Notes: generated by a model not told the origin, from the sequence alone. Numbered from the stretch's first letter, positions 1 to 9,488 are shown. The stretch: DNA of 37,221 bases from JASFWK01 sp050049355 (GCA_050049355.1 JASFWK010000011.1:1-37221), one strand, 5' to 3'. A program made the numbers and translations.

Positions 1-1671
1 AATGATTACCACGATGTCGATCACGCCCATATGCTCGTCTGGCGGGGCAATGACGCGGAAGGACATCTTGTCGGAGGTCTCTGGCTGGTCCGGATCGAGG
101 TCAAGGACGTGGAGGTTACGTTGGGCGATGTTATTATCGCAGGGTACGTCACCTTCACGCAGGATGGGGTCTTCGTCCGATTCAATCCGAGCCAGCGCGC
201 AGAGGTGATCTTCGCCCGGTGCGCCAGGTGGGTTCCAGGGAATTCCCTCTGTCCAGATCTCCTGCCCAACGTCCACCACGTCGACCGTGGTTGAGCCGAT
301 GCGGTTCCAATGATCAGGATACCAAAGGCCGATCGCCGGATTGGCCCAATATAGCGAGATGCGCACCTCACGAGCGTCCCGGTCTCCGATGTTGTGCACT
401 CGAGCATAGAGGTAGTTGGTCTGCCCGCGCACTGGGTTCTGGTGATGGTGGATGCCGTCGTCATCAGTTCGATTGATGAGGTCTGGGCTCTGCCAGAAGG
501 GCCCCTCTGAGCAGACGCTGCCGTCATCGTCGTCGCTGTCGGCGATGTAGACCTGGGGACCAGTGGTGCAGCGGCGTGTGTAGTCGACCACGACGGGAAT
601 GCTCTCAAGGACGGTGCCATCTCCATCAATGATCAATTCGAACTCATGCGTCCCCGCCTCCGCCCGTCCAGCCGCGGGACAGATGTCAACCTCGAAAGAG
701 TTGGTCTCGTGGGAGCCAACGTCAGTATATGCCTCAGGCGCGGAGGCGATCCAGTCCTCGTACCCCCTTGTGGCGCGCACCGTCAGTCGGTCGATAGTGC
801 TGATCTCCTCCTCGACTGACTGGGCCACAGCGTCGGGAATCTCGTCTGCGTTGTAGAGCGGAAAGTACAGGCCCCCCGTCTGTTCGGCGACGTGCTGGAA
901 GAACGCCACTGCATTATCTGAATCGTAGCCGCTGTTTACGCCAACGACAGAGATCCGCGCGTCAATCAGGTCCTGCACAACCTCTGCAAAGACAAGATCA
1001 TCCTCGGTGCCCTCTGTCTCGTCAGGACCGGGATCAACACCGAAGTCCTCCCCGAAGAAGGTGCGGTCATGGGGATAGGCATCGCCGAACAAGATAACGA
1101 TGCGTTTGCTGTCCTCTCGCCAGTTCAGGAACTGCATCTCCCACAATGCCCGACTGTAACTCTCAGGGCTGTCATTGCCATACTCCAGTGCGATTCCGTT
1201 CAGTGCGTCCTGGAGATCCCCTGTATCCTCCGTGATGTCCTGACCCAGGCGATAGGGATAGTCGTCCTCCGAGCCGTACGTCTCCCCATACTGGGAATCG
1301 ACAAAGCCATTGTAGTCCACGAACGACGCCGCACCGAAGGCCGAGTCTGACACCAGCTCGCGCAGCATGTCCATGATCTCCAGGGACTGGTTCTGCACCT
1401 CGTCTATCTCATCGTCCATACTGCCGCTGGCGTCGATCAGGAACACCACGTCAACTTTGTCGATGCGCAGGTCGCCCGTCTCAAAGGTGATCGTCTTATG
1501 GGCGCATTGCCCGCCGCAGAGTTCAACTGGCTCGTCCTGGAACTGATTGCTGGCTACAGCGGGCGCCTGTGAGGCTGGCAGCACCGCCGCCAGAAGCCCG
1601 GCTATGATCAACAGTGCTGCCCCGATGCGCAGCCACCCTCGCTTCTTGATCGCTGTGGAGAAGTGTTTCAT
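1..1671 (-). CDS. Secreted von Willebrand factor A (VWA) domain protein, C-terminus cut by window edge
   Basis: Reading the minus strand from ATG at 1671 gives an open frame of 557 codons with no stop before base 1, so the gene continues outside the window. The N-terminus has a basic stretch (MKHFSTAIKKRGW) and then a hydrophobic segment ending near ASQA, a classical Sec signal peptide. A VWA domain follows. Its metal-ion-dependent adhesion site reads DASGSM (D at residue 80) after VDVVFLI. After the VWA domain comes a beta-rich extracellular region with NYLYARVHNIGD, resembling CARDB-type adhesion/assembly domains. The encoded protein is acidic and Asp-rich, as expected for a divalent-metal-binding surface protein. 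It probably acts outside the membrane in adhesion or protein-protein contacts; the ligand is unknown. No strong ribosome binding site is visible: AAGGGA lies about 12 bases upstream. The VWA call is secure and the role is not. Confidence 0.85.
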   Translation of the reverse strand, partial: MKHFSTAIKKRGWLRIGAALLIIAGLLAAVLPASQAPAVASNQFQDEPVELCGGQCAHKTITFETGDLRIDKVDVVFLIDASGSMDDEIDEVQNQSLEIMDMLRELVSDSAFGAASFVDYNGFVDSQYGETYGSEDDYPYRLGQDITEDTGDLQDALNGIALEYGNDSPESYSRALWEMQFLNWREDSKRIVILFGDAYPHDRTFFGEDFGVDPGPDETEGTEDDLVFAEVVQDLIDARISVVGVNSGYDSDNAVAFFQHVAEQTGGLYFPLYNADEIPDAVAQSVEEEISTIDRLTVRATRGYEDWIASAPEAYTDVGSHETNSFEVDICPAAGRAEAGTHEFELIIDGDGTVLESIPVVVDYTRRCTTGPQVYIADSDDDDGSVCSEGPFWQSPDLINRTDDDGIHHHQNPVRGQTNYLYARVHNIGDRDAREVRISLYWANPAIGLWYPDHWNRIGSTTVDVVDVGQEIWTEGIPWNPPGAPGEDHLCALARIESDEDPILREGDVPCDNNIAQRNLHVLDLDPDQPETSDKMSFRVIAPPDEHMGVIDIVVII

Positions 1672-1878
1672 TCTATCGCATTCCCTTCTTGCTTGATTGT
1701 TCCTTGGCTGTATCGCTCGAATCTCGCGCTTCCCTCATGCATTGCCAGGATGGGGCGAAGAACCTTGTTGTTGGTCTGCAAGTGACCTCTGCTGCAGCCC
1801 AACGAGATTCTTCGCTCTGGCACAGAATGGCAATGTGAGAAGAAGGTCGGGTGTCCCATTGGTCTTCGTCGTACCTGT
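1672..1878. other. Intergenic spacer between der and the VWA gene
   Basis: This 207-base spacer lies between two co-directional minus-strand genes. I found no convincing terminator, promoter pair or coding sequence. The VWA gene presumably has its own promoter here, but I cannot place it. Confidence 0.4.
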
Positions 1879-3234
1879 TCATTCCGCTCGTCTGCTCCGC
1901 CGTCGGAAGAGGAGCCGCAGGGGAGTGCCGACGAAGGGATAGTGCTCCCGGATGCGGTTCTCGAGGTACCGCTCGTAGGAGAAGTGGACGAGATTCGAGT
2001 CGTTTACGTGGAGGACAAAGGTGGGCGGAGCGACCTCTGGCTGGCTGGCGTAGTAGATCTTCAATCTCCTCCCTCGCTTGCTGGGCGGAGCGTGCCGGGC
2101 GACGGCGTCCTGGATCAGTCGATTGAGTTCTGCGGTGGGGATGCGGTAGTGCCGAGCTTGGTGAACCGCTAGCCCCTCCGGAATGACACGGTTCACTCGC
2201 TGTCCGGTCAGGGCGGAGATGAAAAGGATCGGCACGTAGTCCAAGAATCTCAGTCTGCCCAGCACGTGCAGGGTGTATTCCTGCATCGTGTACGTGTTCT
2301 TCTCGATCGCATCCCACTTGTTGACCAATACGACCACTCCACACCACTCGTCCAGGATGAACGAGGCCACGTGGGCATCTTGGGCCGTGACTCCTTCGGC
2401 TGCATCGACCATCAGGAGGGCTACATCCGCCCGCTTTATGGCCCGCAAGGCCCGCAAGACGGAGTAGCGCTCAACTCCTGGCCGTACCTTTCCCCGCCGT
2501 CGAATACCGGCCGTGTCGATCAGTGTGAGGGGGATTCCTTCCCACTCCAGCCGGGTGTCGATGGCGTCGCGGGTTGTGCCGGGCACTGGGCTGACGATGA
2601 CCCGCTCCTCTCCCAGGAGCTTGTTCAGGAGTGACGACTTGCCCACGTTGGGCCGACCCACGATTGCCAGCTTGATCGACTTGTCTTCCAGTTCTGCTTC
2701 TCTCTTTGGAAGGGCCTGCACCAGTTGGTCCAGAAGGTCCGCTACCCCGTGGCCCTGCAAAGCGGAGATGGGGTAGATCTCATCCAGGCCAAGGGCGTAG
2801 AACTCCACTGCCTGTTGGCGCACGCGGGGACTCTCTGCCTTGTTTGCGGCCAAGAAGATTGGCTTCTGGGAGCGGCGGAGGACGTCCGCCACTTCCTCAT
2901 CTGCGGGGGTCAGGCCAGCGGCAGCGTCGGTCAGGAAGATGACTGCGTCCGCTTCGGCGATGGCGAGCTCCGCCTGGGCGCGGATAAGTGGAACGAAGGG
3001 CGCCGAGTTCTCCGCCAGGGGCTGCTGCTCTTTCCCCTTCGGTAGTGCCTCAAGCCCTCCCGTATCTACCACGGTGAAGCGGACGGCGTTCCATTCACAT
3101 TCCGCCTGCAGCCGGTCCCGGGTCGTGCCTGGTCGATCGTCCACGACGGCCAGTCGCCGACCCACCAGGCGGTTGAAGAGTGTGGACTTCCCTACGTTGG
3201 GGCGTCCGACCAACGCGACGATCGGCTGGGTCAT
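1879..3234 (-). CDS. der: Ribosome-assembly GTPase Der (EngA)
   Basis: Der is a tandem-GTPase protein that binds the 50S subunit and is needed for its assembly. The 451-residue product has the full family length. The first G domain carries GRPNVGKST near residue 10 and a DTGG G3 motif. The second carries GRPNVGKSS, DTAGIRRRGK and NKWD. A C-terminal KH-like domain includes RGRRLKIYYASQPEVAPPTF and ends in a basic tail. The G4 motif of the first domain reads NKAE instead of NKxD. The gene start overlaps the upstream cdaR stop by four bases (ATGA), so the two are probably translationally coupled. It is the last gene of the cdaA-cdaR-der operon. Confidence 0.96.
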   Translation of the reverse strand: MTQPIVALVGRPNVGKSTLFNRLVGRRLAVVDDRPGTTRDRLQAECEWNAVRFTVVDTGGLEALPKGKEQQPLAENSAPFVPLIRAQAELAIAEADAVIFLTDAAAGLTPADEEVADVLRRSQKPIFLAANKAESPRVRQQAVEFYALGLDEIYPISALQGHGVADLLDQLVQALPKREAELEDKSIKLAIVGRPNVGKSSLLNKLLGEERVIVSPVPGTTRDAIDTRLEWEGIPLTLIDTAGIRRRGKVRPGVERYSVLRALRAIKRADVALLMVDAAEGVTAQDAHVASFILDEWCGVVVLVNKWDAIEKNTYTMQEYTLHVLGRLRFLDYVPILFISALTGQRVNRVIPEGLAVHQARHYRIPTAELNRLIQDAVARHAPPSKRGRRLKIYYASQPEVAPPTFVLHVNDSNLVHFSYERYLENRIREHYPFVGTPLRLLFRRRSRRAE

Positions 3235-4487
3235 CTACTCTCTTCCGGTGTGGTTGGTGTTGGTGTTCCCAGAGCCCTGATCTCGACCTGCACGCTGGCC
3301 GGCACGACTGACCAGGTGATGCCATCCGACGGCACTACCACTACCTCTGGCTCAACGGAGTGGCTGCCAGGGTTGAGCCCCAGCAGGTCAACGATGACCC
3401 GCACGTCCTCCTCCTTCAACTGCTCCAGGACCGGCAGCGGCCCGTTGAGGATGACCTCCACCGTGTCCGGTGCGACGGTGGCGGTCGTCACCGCCAGTCC
3501 TTGGATCTCCACCGGTCGCTGGAGGGTCACGCTTCCCTCCTGAGGCACAACGGCGACCCGGACCCTGACGAGTGGTTCCTCCATGCCGGTTAGGGAGACC
3601 CCCTCGGGGATCACCAGTGGCAGTTCCACCTCTATCTCTTCACTCGCTCCTTCCAGATTCAGCGGGGCGGTTTGGATGTAGCCGGGGATCTCTGAGATGA
3701 CATTGGGGGGTCCGAACACCGTCACCACCGCCGGGTCGACCCGGATGCTGGAGATGCGATAACCGGGGGCTGTCTGTCCCTCTACCAGAGCCATCACCGA
3801 AAGGTCCCGGAATCCACTCAACTGCTCAATAGGCACGCGAACGGAGATCCGGTCGGGAGAGAGTGTGAGATAGGGAACCACGTTGCCATCGGCGTCGCGC
3901 GGCTCCAATTCAACCTCTCCCTCGACGTCGGCCCGTGCTCCCTCTACCGACACCGTGGCTCTCGCCTTCACCACCTGAGTGACAAGCGAGCGCGGACCGC
4001 TGACGGCGACGGTGAGCGGGTCGACCACGGGAGACTGGGCAACGTACCCTAGAGCGGTGTTTCCCTCGATGCGAACTTCGATGGGCAAGGTAATCTGACG
4101 CCTAGGCTCCAGGTGGAGTGTCACTGCTTCCGGCTCGACCCTTCGAACCATTACCGGGTTCCTGTCTACCTGGACCCGGATGGGGAGTCGATGCGTTCCC
4201 TCCTGCAGGCCTGTCAGATCAACCGTGGCATGGAGTTCGTGCGGCTGGAGGCTTCGCCATATCGACTCGGTGGTTCGGATGGTGACGTATGCCTGGGTGT
4301 CGGTCTGACCGTAGGCCACCATGCCCTCCGGGGGGGTGGAGATGGTGACAGGGATCGAAGAAGGGTAGCGCCGCTCTGTGGTGGAGCTCTCCTCTTCAAC
4401 CGCCACCCACCATACCAGCATCGCCAGGAATAGCGAAAGGACGATCAGGCCCACGTTACCGATTAGCCAGCGAAAGGCTCCTTTCAT
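3231..4487 (-). CDS. cdaR: YbbR/CdaR-type regulator of the diadenylate cyclase
   Basis: The 418-residue product has one N-terminal transmembrane segment (VGLIVLSLFLAMLVWWVAV, about residues 11-30) followed by a long extracytoplasmic region of YbbR repeats. These repeats show recurring patterns such as LPIEVRIEGNTALGYVA and APGYRISSIRVDPAVVTVFG, with about four copies to the end. CdaR proteins bind the membrane cyclase CdaA and modulate c-di-AMP synthesis, in known cases from outside the cytoplasm. The start codon overlaps the cdaA stop by four bases and its own stop overlaps the der start by four bases. The C-terminal tail is rich in Thr and Pro (GTPTPTTPEES). The family and context agree strongly. 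Confidence 0.92.
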   Translation of the reverse strand: MKGAFRWLIGNVGLIVLSLFLAMLVWWVAVEEESSTTERRYPSSIPVTISTPPEGMVAYGQTDTQAYVTIRTTESIWRSLQPHELHATVDLTGLQEGTHRLPIRVQVDRNPVMVRRVEPEAVTLHLEPRRQITLPIEVRIEGNTALGYVAQSPVVDPLTVAVSGPRSLVTQVVKARATVSVEGARADVEGEVELEPRDADGNVVPYLTLSPDRISVRVPIEQLSGFRDLSVMALVEGQTAPGYRISSIRVDPAVVTVFGPPNVISEIPGYIQTAPLNLEGASEEIEVELPLVIPEGVSLTGMEEPLVRVRVAVVPQEGSVTLQRPVEIQGLAVTTATVAPDTVEVILNGPLPVLEQLKEEDVRVIVDLLGLNPGSHSVEPEVVVVPSDGITWSVVPASVQVEIRALGTPTPTTPEESR

Positions 4488-5329
4488 GATTCTTCCACTT
4501 CTTCCTCAGGCTGGATCAGCCACCGCCGCAGCCAGGCGGGCCAGCGCGGCTCAAGCAGGCGCTGATGGAAAGCCCGCAGAACCCGGTCCAAACGCTCGGC
4601 ATCTAGGTCACGGAGGATGCGGCCATTGTGGGCTACGGAGATGGTGCCCCGTTCCTCGGATACTACGATGGCGACGGCGTCGGTCTCCTCGGTGACCCCC
4701 AGGGCAGCTCGATGGCGAAGGCCAAGCCTGCGATCGTCAAGAAAGGCAGTTGAAAGAGGAAGGATGCAGGCAGCGGCCACCAGCCGTCCGTTGCGCAGGA
4801 TTGCCGCTCCGTCGTGGAGAGCGATGTGGGGGTTGAAGAGAGCGATCAGGACCTCCGGTGAGACCTCAGCGTCCAGCACGATGCCGGTATCCACGTACTC
4901 CTGGAGCCCCGTCTCTCGCTCCAGCACAATCAGCGCGCCCAATTTGCGTTCCGATAGAACACGGCACGCGTCTACCACGACCGAAAGGGACTGCTCCAGG
5001 GCGGCCCGCTGCCCAGAGGAGTAGCTCAGAAGGGAGCCGGCGCGGCCCAGCCGCTCCAGTGCCCGGCGCAGCTCCGGCTGGAAGATGACGGGCACAGCTA
5101 CGAGGAAGGCAGGAAGCATTCGTTCCACCAGCCAACCGAAGGCTTGCAGTGGGAAGAGCCCTCCCAGCAGCGCGAGGACGATGATCAAGAGAATGATGCC
5201 GCGCAGCAAGGGTACAGCCGGAGTCCCTCGCACCAGGTAGAGGATGACGAAGAAGACAACAGAGACCAAGAGAATGTCCAGCAGGTCAATCCACGTAAGA
5301 CGCTGCATGACCCACAGTAGGTCAATCAT
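4484..5329 (-). CDS. cdaA: Membrane diadenylate cyclase CdaA (c-di-AMP synthase)
   Basis: CdaA condenses two ATP into the second messenger cyclic di-AMP. The protein has about three N-terminal transmembrane helices (IDLLDILLVSVVFFVILYLV and following) and then a DAC domain. The catalytic motifs are present: DGA in LHDGAAILRNGRLVAAA, and RHR in LGLRHRAALGVTEETDA. I chose ATG at 5329 (281 residues, about the usual CdaA size). It has GGAGG five bases upstream, and the extra 18 residues of the longer frame, which starts at 5383, do not resemble the family. The gene is first in a tightly overlapping cdaA-cdaR-der operon. In Firmicutes the third gene is usually glmM; here a ribosome-assembly GTPase takes that place. 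Confidence 0.95.
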   Translation of the reverse strand: MIDLLWVMQRLTWIDLLDILLVSVVFFVILYLVRGTPAVPLLRGIILLIIVLALLGGLFPLQAFGWLVERMLPAFLVAVPVIFQPELRRALERLGRAGSLLSYSSGQRAALEQSLSVVVDACRVLSERKLGALIVLERETGLQEYVDTGIVLDAEVSPEVLIALFNPHIALHDGAAILRNGRLVAAACILPLSTAFLDDRRLGLRHRAALGVTEETDAVAIVVSEERGTISVAHNGRILRDLDAERLDRVLRAFHQRLLEPRWPAWLRRWLIQPEEEVEES

Positions 5330-5545
5330 GCGCAGCCTCCTTGCTGCTGCAAGGGTCTCCTTCCCTGAGGCGAACGGGGCCAATAAGCGGGGAGCAAGCG
5401 TTGAGCGTGCAGATTGGGTGTCTGTCTAAGAGACTGCTCATTCGCCCCTGGACAACAGTCCAGCGGGAGCCGCCAATGGGGGCGACCGAGCCGGGGAGTG
5501 GGAGGCCTCGCTGTTGACCTACGACCTCCACGGCGCCAGGTTTGC
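5330..5545. other. Spacer between clpC and cdaA
   Basis: These 216 bases follow the clpC stop on the minus strand and hold the cdaA ribosome binding site (AAGGAGG on the minus strand next to 5330). There is a small TGGAC/GTCCA hairpin on the minus strand without a T-run. I see no clear terminator or promoter hexamers. Confidence 0.4.
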
Positions 5546-7996
5546 TTACTTTCCCTCTGCTTCCTTGGCCTGTTTGAGTACGATCTCGTCTCCCTCCACA
5601 TCCACCTGCGCCGTGTCCCCCGGCGCGAAAGTCCCCTTAAGCACTGCGTCCGAGAGGGCGTCCTCCACTCGGTTCTGGATCACTCGCCGCAGGGGGCGTG
5701 CTCCGTACTCCGGTGAGTACCCCTCGCGGGCCAGCAGCTCCCGCGCCGCCGGCAGGACCTCCAGCCTGAGTTCCTGCTCTTCCAGTCGCTTGGTCACCTT
5801 TGCCAGTTCCAGGTCTACAATCTGAGCGAGTTGCTCTGGCCCCAATGGCCGGAAGACCACCACCGCGTCCAAGCGGTTGAGAAATTCTGGGCGAAAGGTC
5901 TCCTTTAGCTTCCTGCGGAGCCGGTGGCTCATTTCCTGATATTCCTGCTCAGCATCTTGGGCCTGGTCGGAGGGAGGACCGAAACCCAAACCATCTCGTC
6001 GGATGGTCTCCGCACCAATGTTGGAGGTCATGATGATGATCGCATTGCGGAAGTCCACTCGTCGTCCGCGGCCATCCGAAAGCCAGCCTTCCTCCATGAT
6101 CTGTAGGAGGACATTGAAGACCTCTGTGTGGGCCTTCTCTATCTCGTCGAACACGACGATGGAGAAAGGCTGACGGCGGATTGCCTCCGTCAGCTGCCCG
6201 GCGTCATCGTATCCCACATAGCCGGGCGGCGCACCGATCAGGCGTGCCGTAGTGTGCCGTTCCATGAACTCCGACATGTCGAGTTGGATCAACGCGTCCT
6301 CGCTGCCGAAGAGGAACTCCGCCAGCGCCTTTGTCAGCTCGGTCTTGCCGACTCCGGTGGGGCCGAGGAAGACGAAGGAGCCGATTGGACGGCGTGGGTC
6401 CTTGAGGCCGACGCGAGCCCGCCGGATGGCCCGGGCAACTATCTCTATTGCCTCGTCCTGCCCTACGATTCGTCTGTGCAGCTCTTCCTCAATGTGGAGC
6501 AAGCGCTGCGTCTCCTCGGTAGCCAGTTGGGTCAGCGGGATGCCGGTCCACATCGAGACGACCTCGGCCACGTCTTCTGTCTCCACCACCATGCCTTCCG
6601 CTTCGTCCCAATCCAACCGCAGTTTCTCGATCTTATCCTCCAACTCCCGCACCTGTTCCCGCAGTTGTCTGGCCTCTTCCAGACGCTGCTCCTCCGTGGC
6701 CTCTCTTGCCTCCTCTTCCAACTCTTGGAGTTTGGGGTAGATCTCTCGCAGTCGAACCGCTGCTGGCGTCTTGTACATGCGCACCCGAGCGGCGGCCTCG
6801 TCAACCACGTCGATCGCCTTGTCCGGCAGGTGTCGGTCGGAAATGTAGCGGGCCGAGAGGCGAGCGGCGGCCACCAGTGCCTCGTCGGCGATCTGGAGCT
6901 GGTGGTGGTCCTCATAGACGGGAGCCAGACCGCGCAGGATCTCGACTGTATCCTCGATGGTGGGTTCCTCGACCATGATTTGCTGGAACCGTCGCTCGAG
7001 AGCTGCATCCGACTCTATGTGCGAGCGGTACTCATCCAGTGTCGTTGCACCGATACACTGGAGCTCCCCTCGCGCCAGGGATGGCTTCAGGATATTGGCG
7101 GCGTCTACTGATGAGCCAGCCGCGCCGGCTCCTACCAGCATGTGCATCTCGTCAACGAACAGAATGGAATTGCTCGTCTTCAGCTCTTGAAGGACCTTCT
7201 TGAGGCGTTCCTCGAACTGACCCCGGTACATCGTCCCGGCCACCAGCGAGCCCACGTCCAGTTGGAGGACTCGCTTTTCGAGCAGGATGGTGGGGGCATT
7301 TCCGGCCACAATTCGTTGAGCCAAGCCTTCGACGATGGCGGTCTTCCCCACGCCCGGCTCGCCTATCAGAGCGGGATTGTTCTTGGTCCGTCGAGCCAAC
7401 ACCTGGATCACCCGCTCGATCTCCACCTTGCGACCGATGACGGGATCCAGTCTCCCCTCCTCAGCCAACGCCGTCAGATCGGTAGCCAGTTGGTCTACCA
7501 GCGAAGTACGACTCGTCCGACGTAGGAGTCTGTGCTCGCTGCTCGGGACCGGTCGACGCTTGAGCGAGCGAAGTGCTTCGTTGCGGAGCCGATCTGTGCT
7601 TATGCCTAGGTTCCGCAGGATGTCCGCCGCAATCCCGGTATCGTCTTTGGCCAGGGCGATCAGGATGTGTTCGGTATCGACTTTGGGATCCCCGCGGCTG
7701 CGTGCTTCCTCCAGCGCTAGCTGAATGACCCGCTTTGTGCTCTTGGTGAGCGATGGACGCCCTGCGTGGGACTGCTCCTCCTCTAGCCCCAGTCGGAGTA
7801 TGAAGCGCCGCACGTCGTGAGGGCGCAGTCCCAGTCGGCGCAGAACGCGCGCCGCTCCTCCCTCCTCCTGGATCAACCCGAGCAGTAGGTGCTCGGTGCC
7901 TACCTGGAGGTGGTGCATCTCCACGGCGGCTTCCTCGGCCTTACGGAGCGCGCGCCCCGCCTCTGGCGTGAATTGCTTCCAGTTATCCGTTTCCAT
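5546..7996 (-). CDS. clpC: ATP-dependent Clp protease ATPase subunit ClpC
   Basis: ClpC is a Hsp100 AAA+ unfoldase that feeds substrates to ClpP. The 816-residue product has every expected part: a duplicated Clp N domain (EHLLLGLIQEEGGAARVL and EHILIALAKDDTGIAADIL), the D1 ATPase with Walker A GEPGVGKT and Walker B ILFVDEMH, a coiled middle domain rich in Glu/Arg (about residues 410-470), the D2 ATPase with GPTGVGKTE and VVFDEIEKAH, and a C-terminal D2-small domain (YSPEYGARPLRRVIQ). No ClpP or McsA/McsB/CtsR partner lies in the window, so the usual Firmicutes clpC operon is not conserved here. No strong ribosome binding site precedes ATG 7996. Confidence 0.96.
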   Translation of the reverse strand: METDNWKQFTPEAGRALRKAEEAAVEMHHLQVGTEHLLLGLIQEEGGAARVLRRLGLRPHDVRRFILRLGLEEEQSHAGRPSLTKSTKRVIQLALEEARSRGDPKVDTEHILIALAKDDTGIAADILRNLGISTDRLRNEALRSLKRRPVPSSEHRLLRRTSRTSLVDQLATDLTALAEEGRLDPVIGRKVEIERVIQVLARRTKNNPALIGEPGVGKTAIVEGLAQRIVAGNAPTILLEKRVLQLDVGSLVAGTMYRGQFEERLKKVLQELKTSNSILFVDEMHMLVGAGAAGSSVDAANILKPSLARGELQCIGATTLDEYRSHIESDAALERRFQQIMVEEPTIEDTVEILRGLAPVYEDHHQLQIADEALVAAARLSARYISDRHLPDKAIDVVDEAAARVRMYKTPAAVRLREIYPKLQELEEEAREATEEQRLEEARQLREQVRELEDKIEKLRLDWDEAEGMVVETEDVAEVVSMWTGIPLTQLATEETQRLLHIEEELHRRIVGQDEAIEIVARAIRRARVGLKDPRRPIGSFVFLGPTGVGKTELTKALAEFLFGSEDALIQLDMSEFMERHTTARLIGAPPGYVGYDDAGQLTEAIRRQPFSIVVFDEIEKAHTEVFNVLLQIMEEGWLSDGRGRRVDFRNAIIIMTSNIGAETIRRDGLGFGPPSDQAQDAEQEYQEMSHRLRRKLKETFRPEFLNRLDAVVVFRPLGPEQLAQIVDLELAKVTKRLEEQELRLEVLPAARELLAREGYSPEYGARPLRRVIQNRVEDALSDAVLKGTFAPGDTAQVDVEGDEIVLKQAKEAEGK

Positions 7997-8190
7997 ATCG
8001 ATTTACGCTTTCTAGGCCGCCTGGCCAATCCGTCGCGCAGGCGACAGGGCTTCGAACTACTGTCGGCGTCCGGCCCATCCTGGTGCGCCGATGGGACAGC
8101 GGCTTGAGAATGTGTTTGAGGAGCCGAAGCTGACCATTTTCAATCCGACACACAGACCTCTGGGATCGCTAGAGATGCTCTCCGGCGATT
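7997..8190. other. Spacer between the S1-domain gene and clpC
   Basis: These 194 bases separate two co-directional minus-strand genes. No terminator hairpin with a T-run and no convincing promoter pair is visible, so clpC may be read through from the S1-domain gene or use a promoter I cannot recognise. Confidence 0.35.
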
Positions 8191-9432
8191 TCACCCCCGT
8201 CGTGCCTCGTCGAACGCCGAGGCCATCGGGCTTTCCAGTGGGGGCTGTCCGGAAGCCTCGTAGTCTGCCTCCCAATCTGCGTCTGCCCGCTCTCCTTCTG
8301 CCACACGCTTGAGGCTCAATCCCATCCGGTGGCGGTCCGGTTCTACACGGACAACGCGCAGTGTGACAACGTCTCCGGATTGGACCACTTCACGGGGGTG
8401 GGCCACTCGCCGCTCGTCCAACTCGGAGATATGGATCAGGCCTTCAATCGCCTCATCTCCCACAATGCGGGCGAAGGCTCCCCAATCGGTCAACCGGGTG
8501 ATCTGCCCTTCCACCAGTTGGCCCTCCTCATATCGCGCGCCGACTGTGGTCCAGGGGTCAGACTCCAGCTGCTTCCGACTCAATGAGACCTGGCGTCGCT
8601 CCTGGTCCACGCTGAGGACCAACACTTCCAACTCCTGCCCAATCTGAAGCAGATCGCTGGGGTGCTTCACGGGCTGCCACGAGATCTCAGAAAGGTGGAG
8701 CAGTCCGTCCACAGGACCCAGGTTCACGAAAGCCCCGAAATCGGTCAGATTGCTGATCTTTCCCTTTCGGACCTCTCCCTCTTCAAGCGACGCCAGGAAC
8801 TGGTGTTCCTCCTCCTCCCGTCTCTGGGACATGGCGACGCGCTCAGAGAGGATAAGCCGGTTCCGTTCCTGGTTGGCCTCGATCACCTGAAGCTGCAGGC
8901 ATCTGCCGACCACGTTGGCCAGAGCCTCTCGAGAGGCGGGATCCGATATACGCGGTACGTCCCGAGAGGTCGCCAACTGGGAGGCCGGCACAAAGCCTCT
9001 GATAGATCCCAGGCGGACGAGTATCCCGCCTTTGTTGTAGCCGATGGCTTCAAGCTCCACAGTCTTCTGATCTTCCAAGAGTTCGTGAGCCCGACGCCAG
9101 TCCTTCTCCTGCTGGGCGCGAGCTAGTGAGAGGACAACTTCTCCAGAGGGGCCCTCGGGGTGCAGGATGTAGGCAGGCACCTCGTCACCGGGCTCCAGCG
9201 AGGCAAGCAGCTCGGGATCTACCCGCTCCAGCTCCCGGCCCGAGACCGTACCCTCGCACTTCGCGCCCACGTCAATCACAACTACCTCCGGGGCGATGCG
9301 GACAACAACGCCGGGTACTACCTGCCCCCGCTCCAGCTGGGAGGTGGGGGGGTACTGCTCCAGCAGGCGAGCCATTGGGTGGTCGGCCGCTGAGCTTGCT
9401 GAGGAACCCATCTCGTGGGAATTGCCGCTCAT
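8191..9432 (-). CDS. S1-repeat RNA-binding protein (ribosomal protein S1-like)
   Basis: The product (about 413 residues) carries four S1 OB-fold repeats in order, beginning at about residues 36, 125, 210 and 295. Clear repeat signatures are GTVSGRELERVDPELLAS, GGILVRLGSIRGFVPASQL, LTDFGAFVNLGPVDGLLHLSE and LTDWGAFARIVGDEAIEGL. This is the short S1 type of Gram-positives and Chloroflexota rather than the six-repeat E. coli protein. It probably binds mRNA for translation or stability. Two ATG codons are six bases apart (9438 and 9432). GGGAGG abuts the first directly and sits six bases before the second, so I chose 9432. A divergent promoter lies just upstream. Confidence 0.9.
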   Translation of the reverse strand: MSGNSHEMGSSASSAADHPMARLLEQYPPTSQLERGQVVPGVVVRIAPEVVVIDVGAKCEGTVSGRELERVDPELLASLEPGDEVPAYILHPEGPSGEVVLSLARAQQEKDWRRAHELLEDQKTVELEAIGYNKGGILVRLGSIRGFVPASQLATSRDVPRISDPASREALANVVGRCLQLQVIEANQERNRLILSERVAMSQRREEEEHQFLASLEEGEVRKGKISNLTDFGAFVNLGPVDGLLHLSEISWQPVKHPSDLLQIGQELEVLVLSVDQERRQVSLSRKQLESDPWTTVGARYEEGQLVEGQITRLTDWGAFARIVGDEAIEGLIHISELDERRVAHPREVVQSGDVVTLRVVRVEPDRHRMGLSLKRVAEGERADADWEADYEASGQPPLESPMASAFDEARRG

Positions 9433-9459
9433 AGACATCCTCCCGCAGTTGTACTCGAT

Positions 9460-9488
9460 ATTATAACCGGTTTCAGGACAACTGCAAA
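9460..9488 (-). promoter_or_regulatory. Minus-strand sigma-70-type promoter for the S1-domain gene
   Basis: On the minus strand, TTTGCA (9488-9483) is 17 bases from a perfect TATAAT (9465-9460). TTGCAG with a 16-base spacer is an equivalent alternative for the -35 box. The S1-domain start is about 22 bases downstream of the -10 box. It forms a divergent pair with the plus-strand promoter at 9565-9576. Confidence 0.7.

Noticed and set aside
6128..7111. 327-codon plus-strand open frame over clpC
   Set aside because: It is antisense to the intact ClpC ATPase domains and has no family features.
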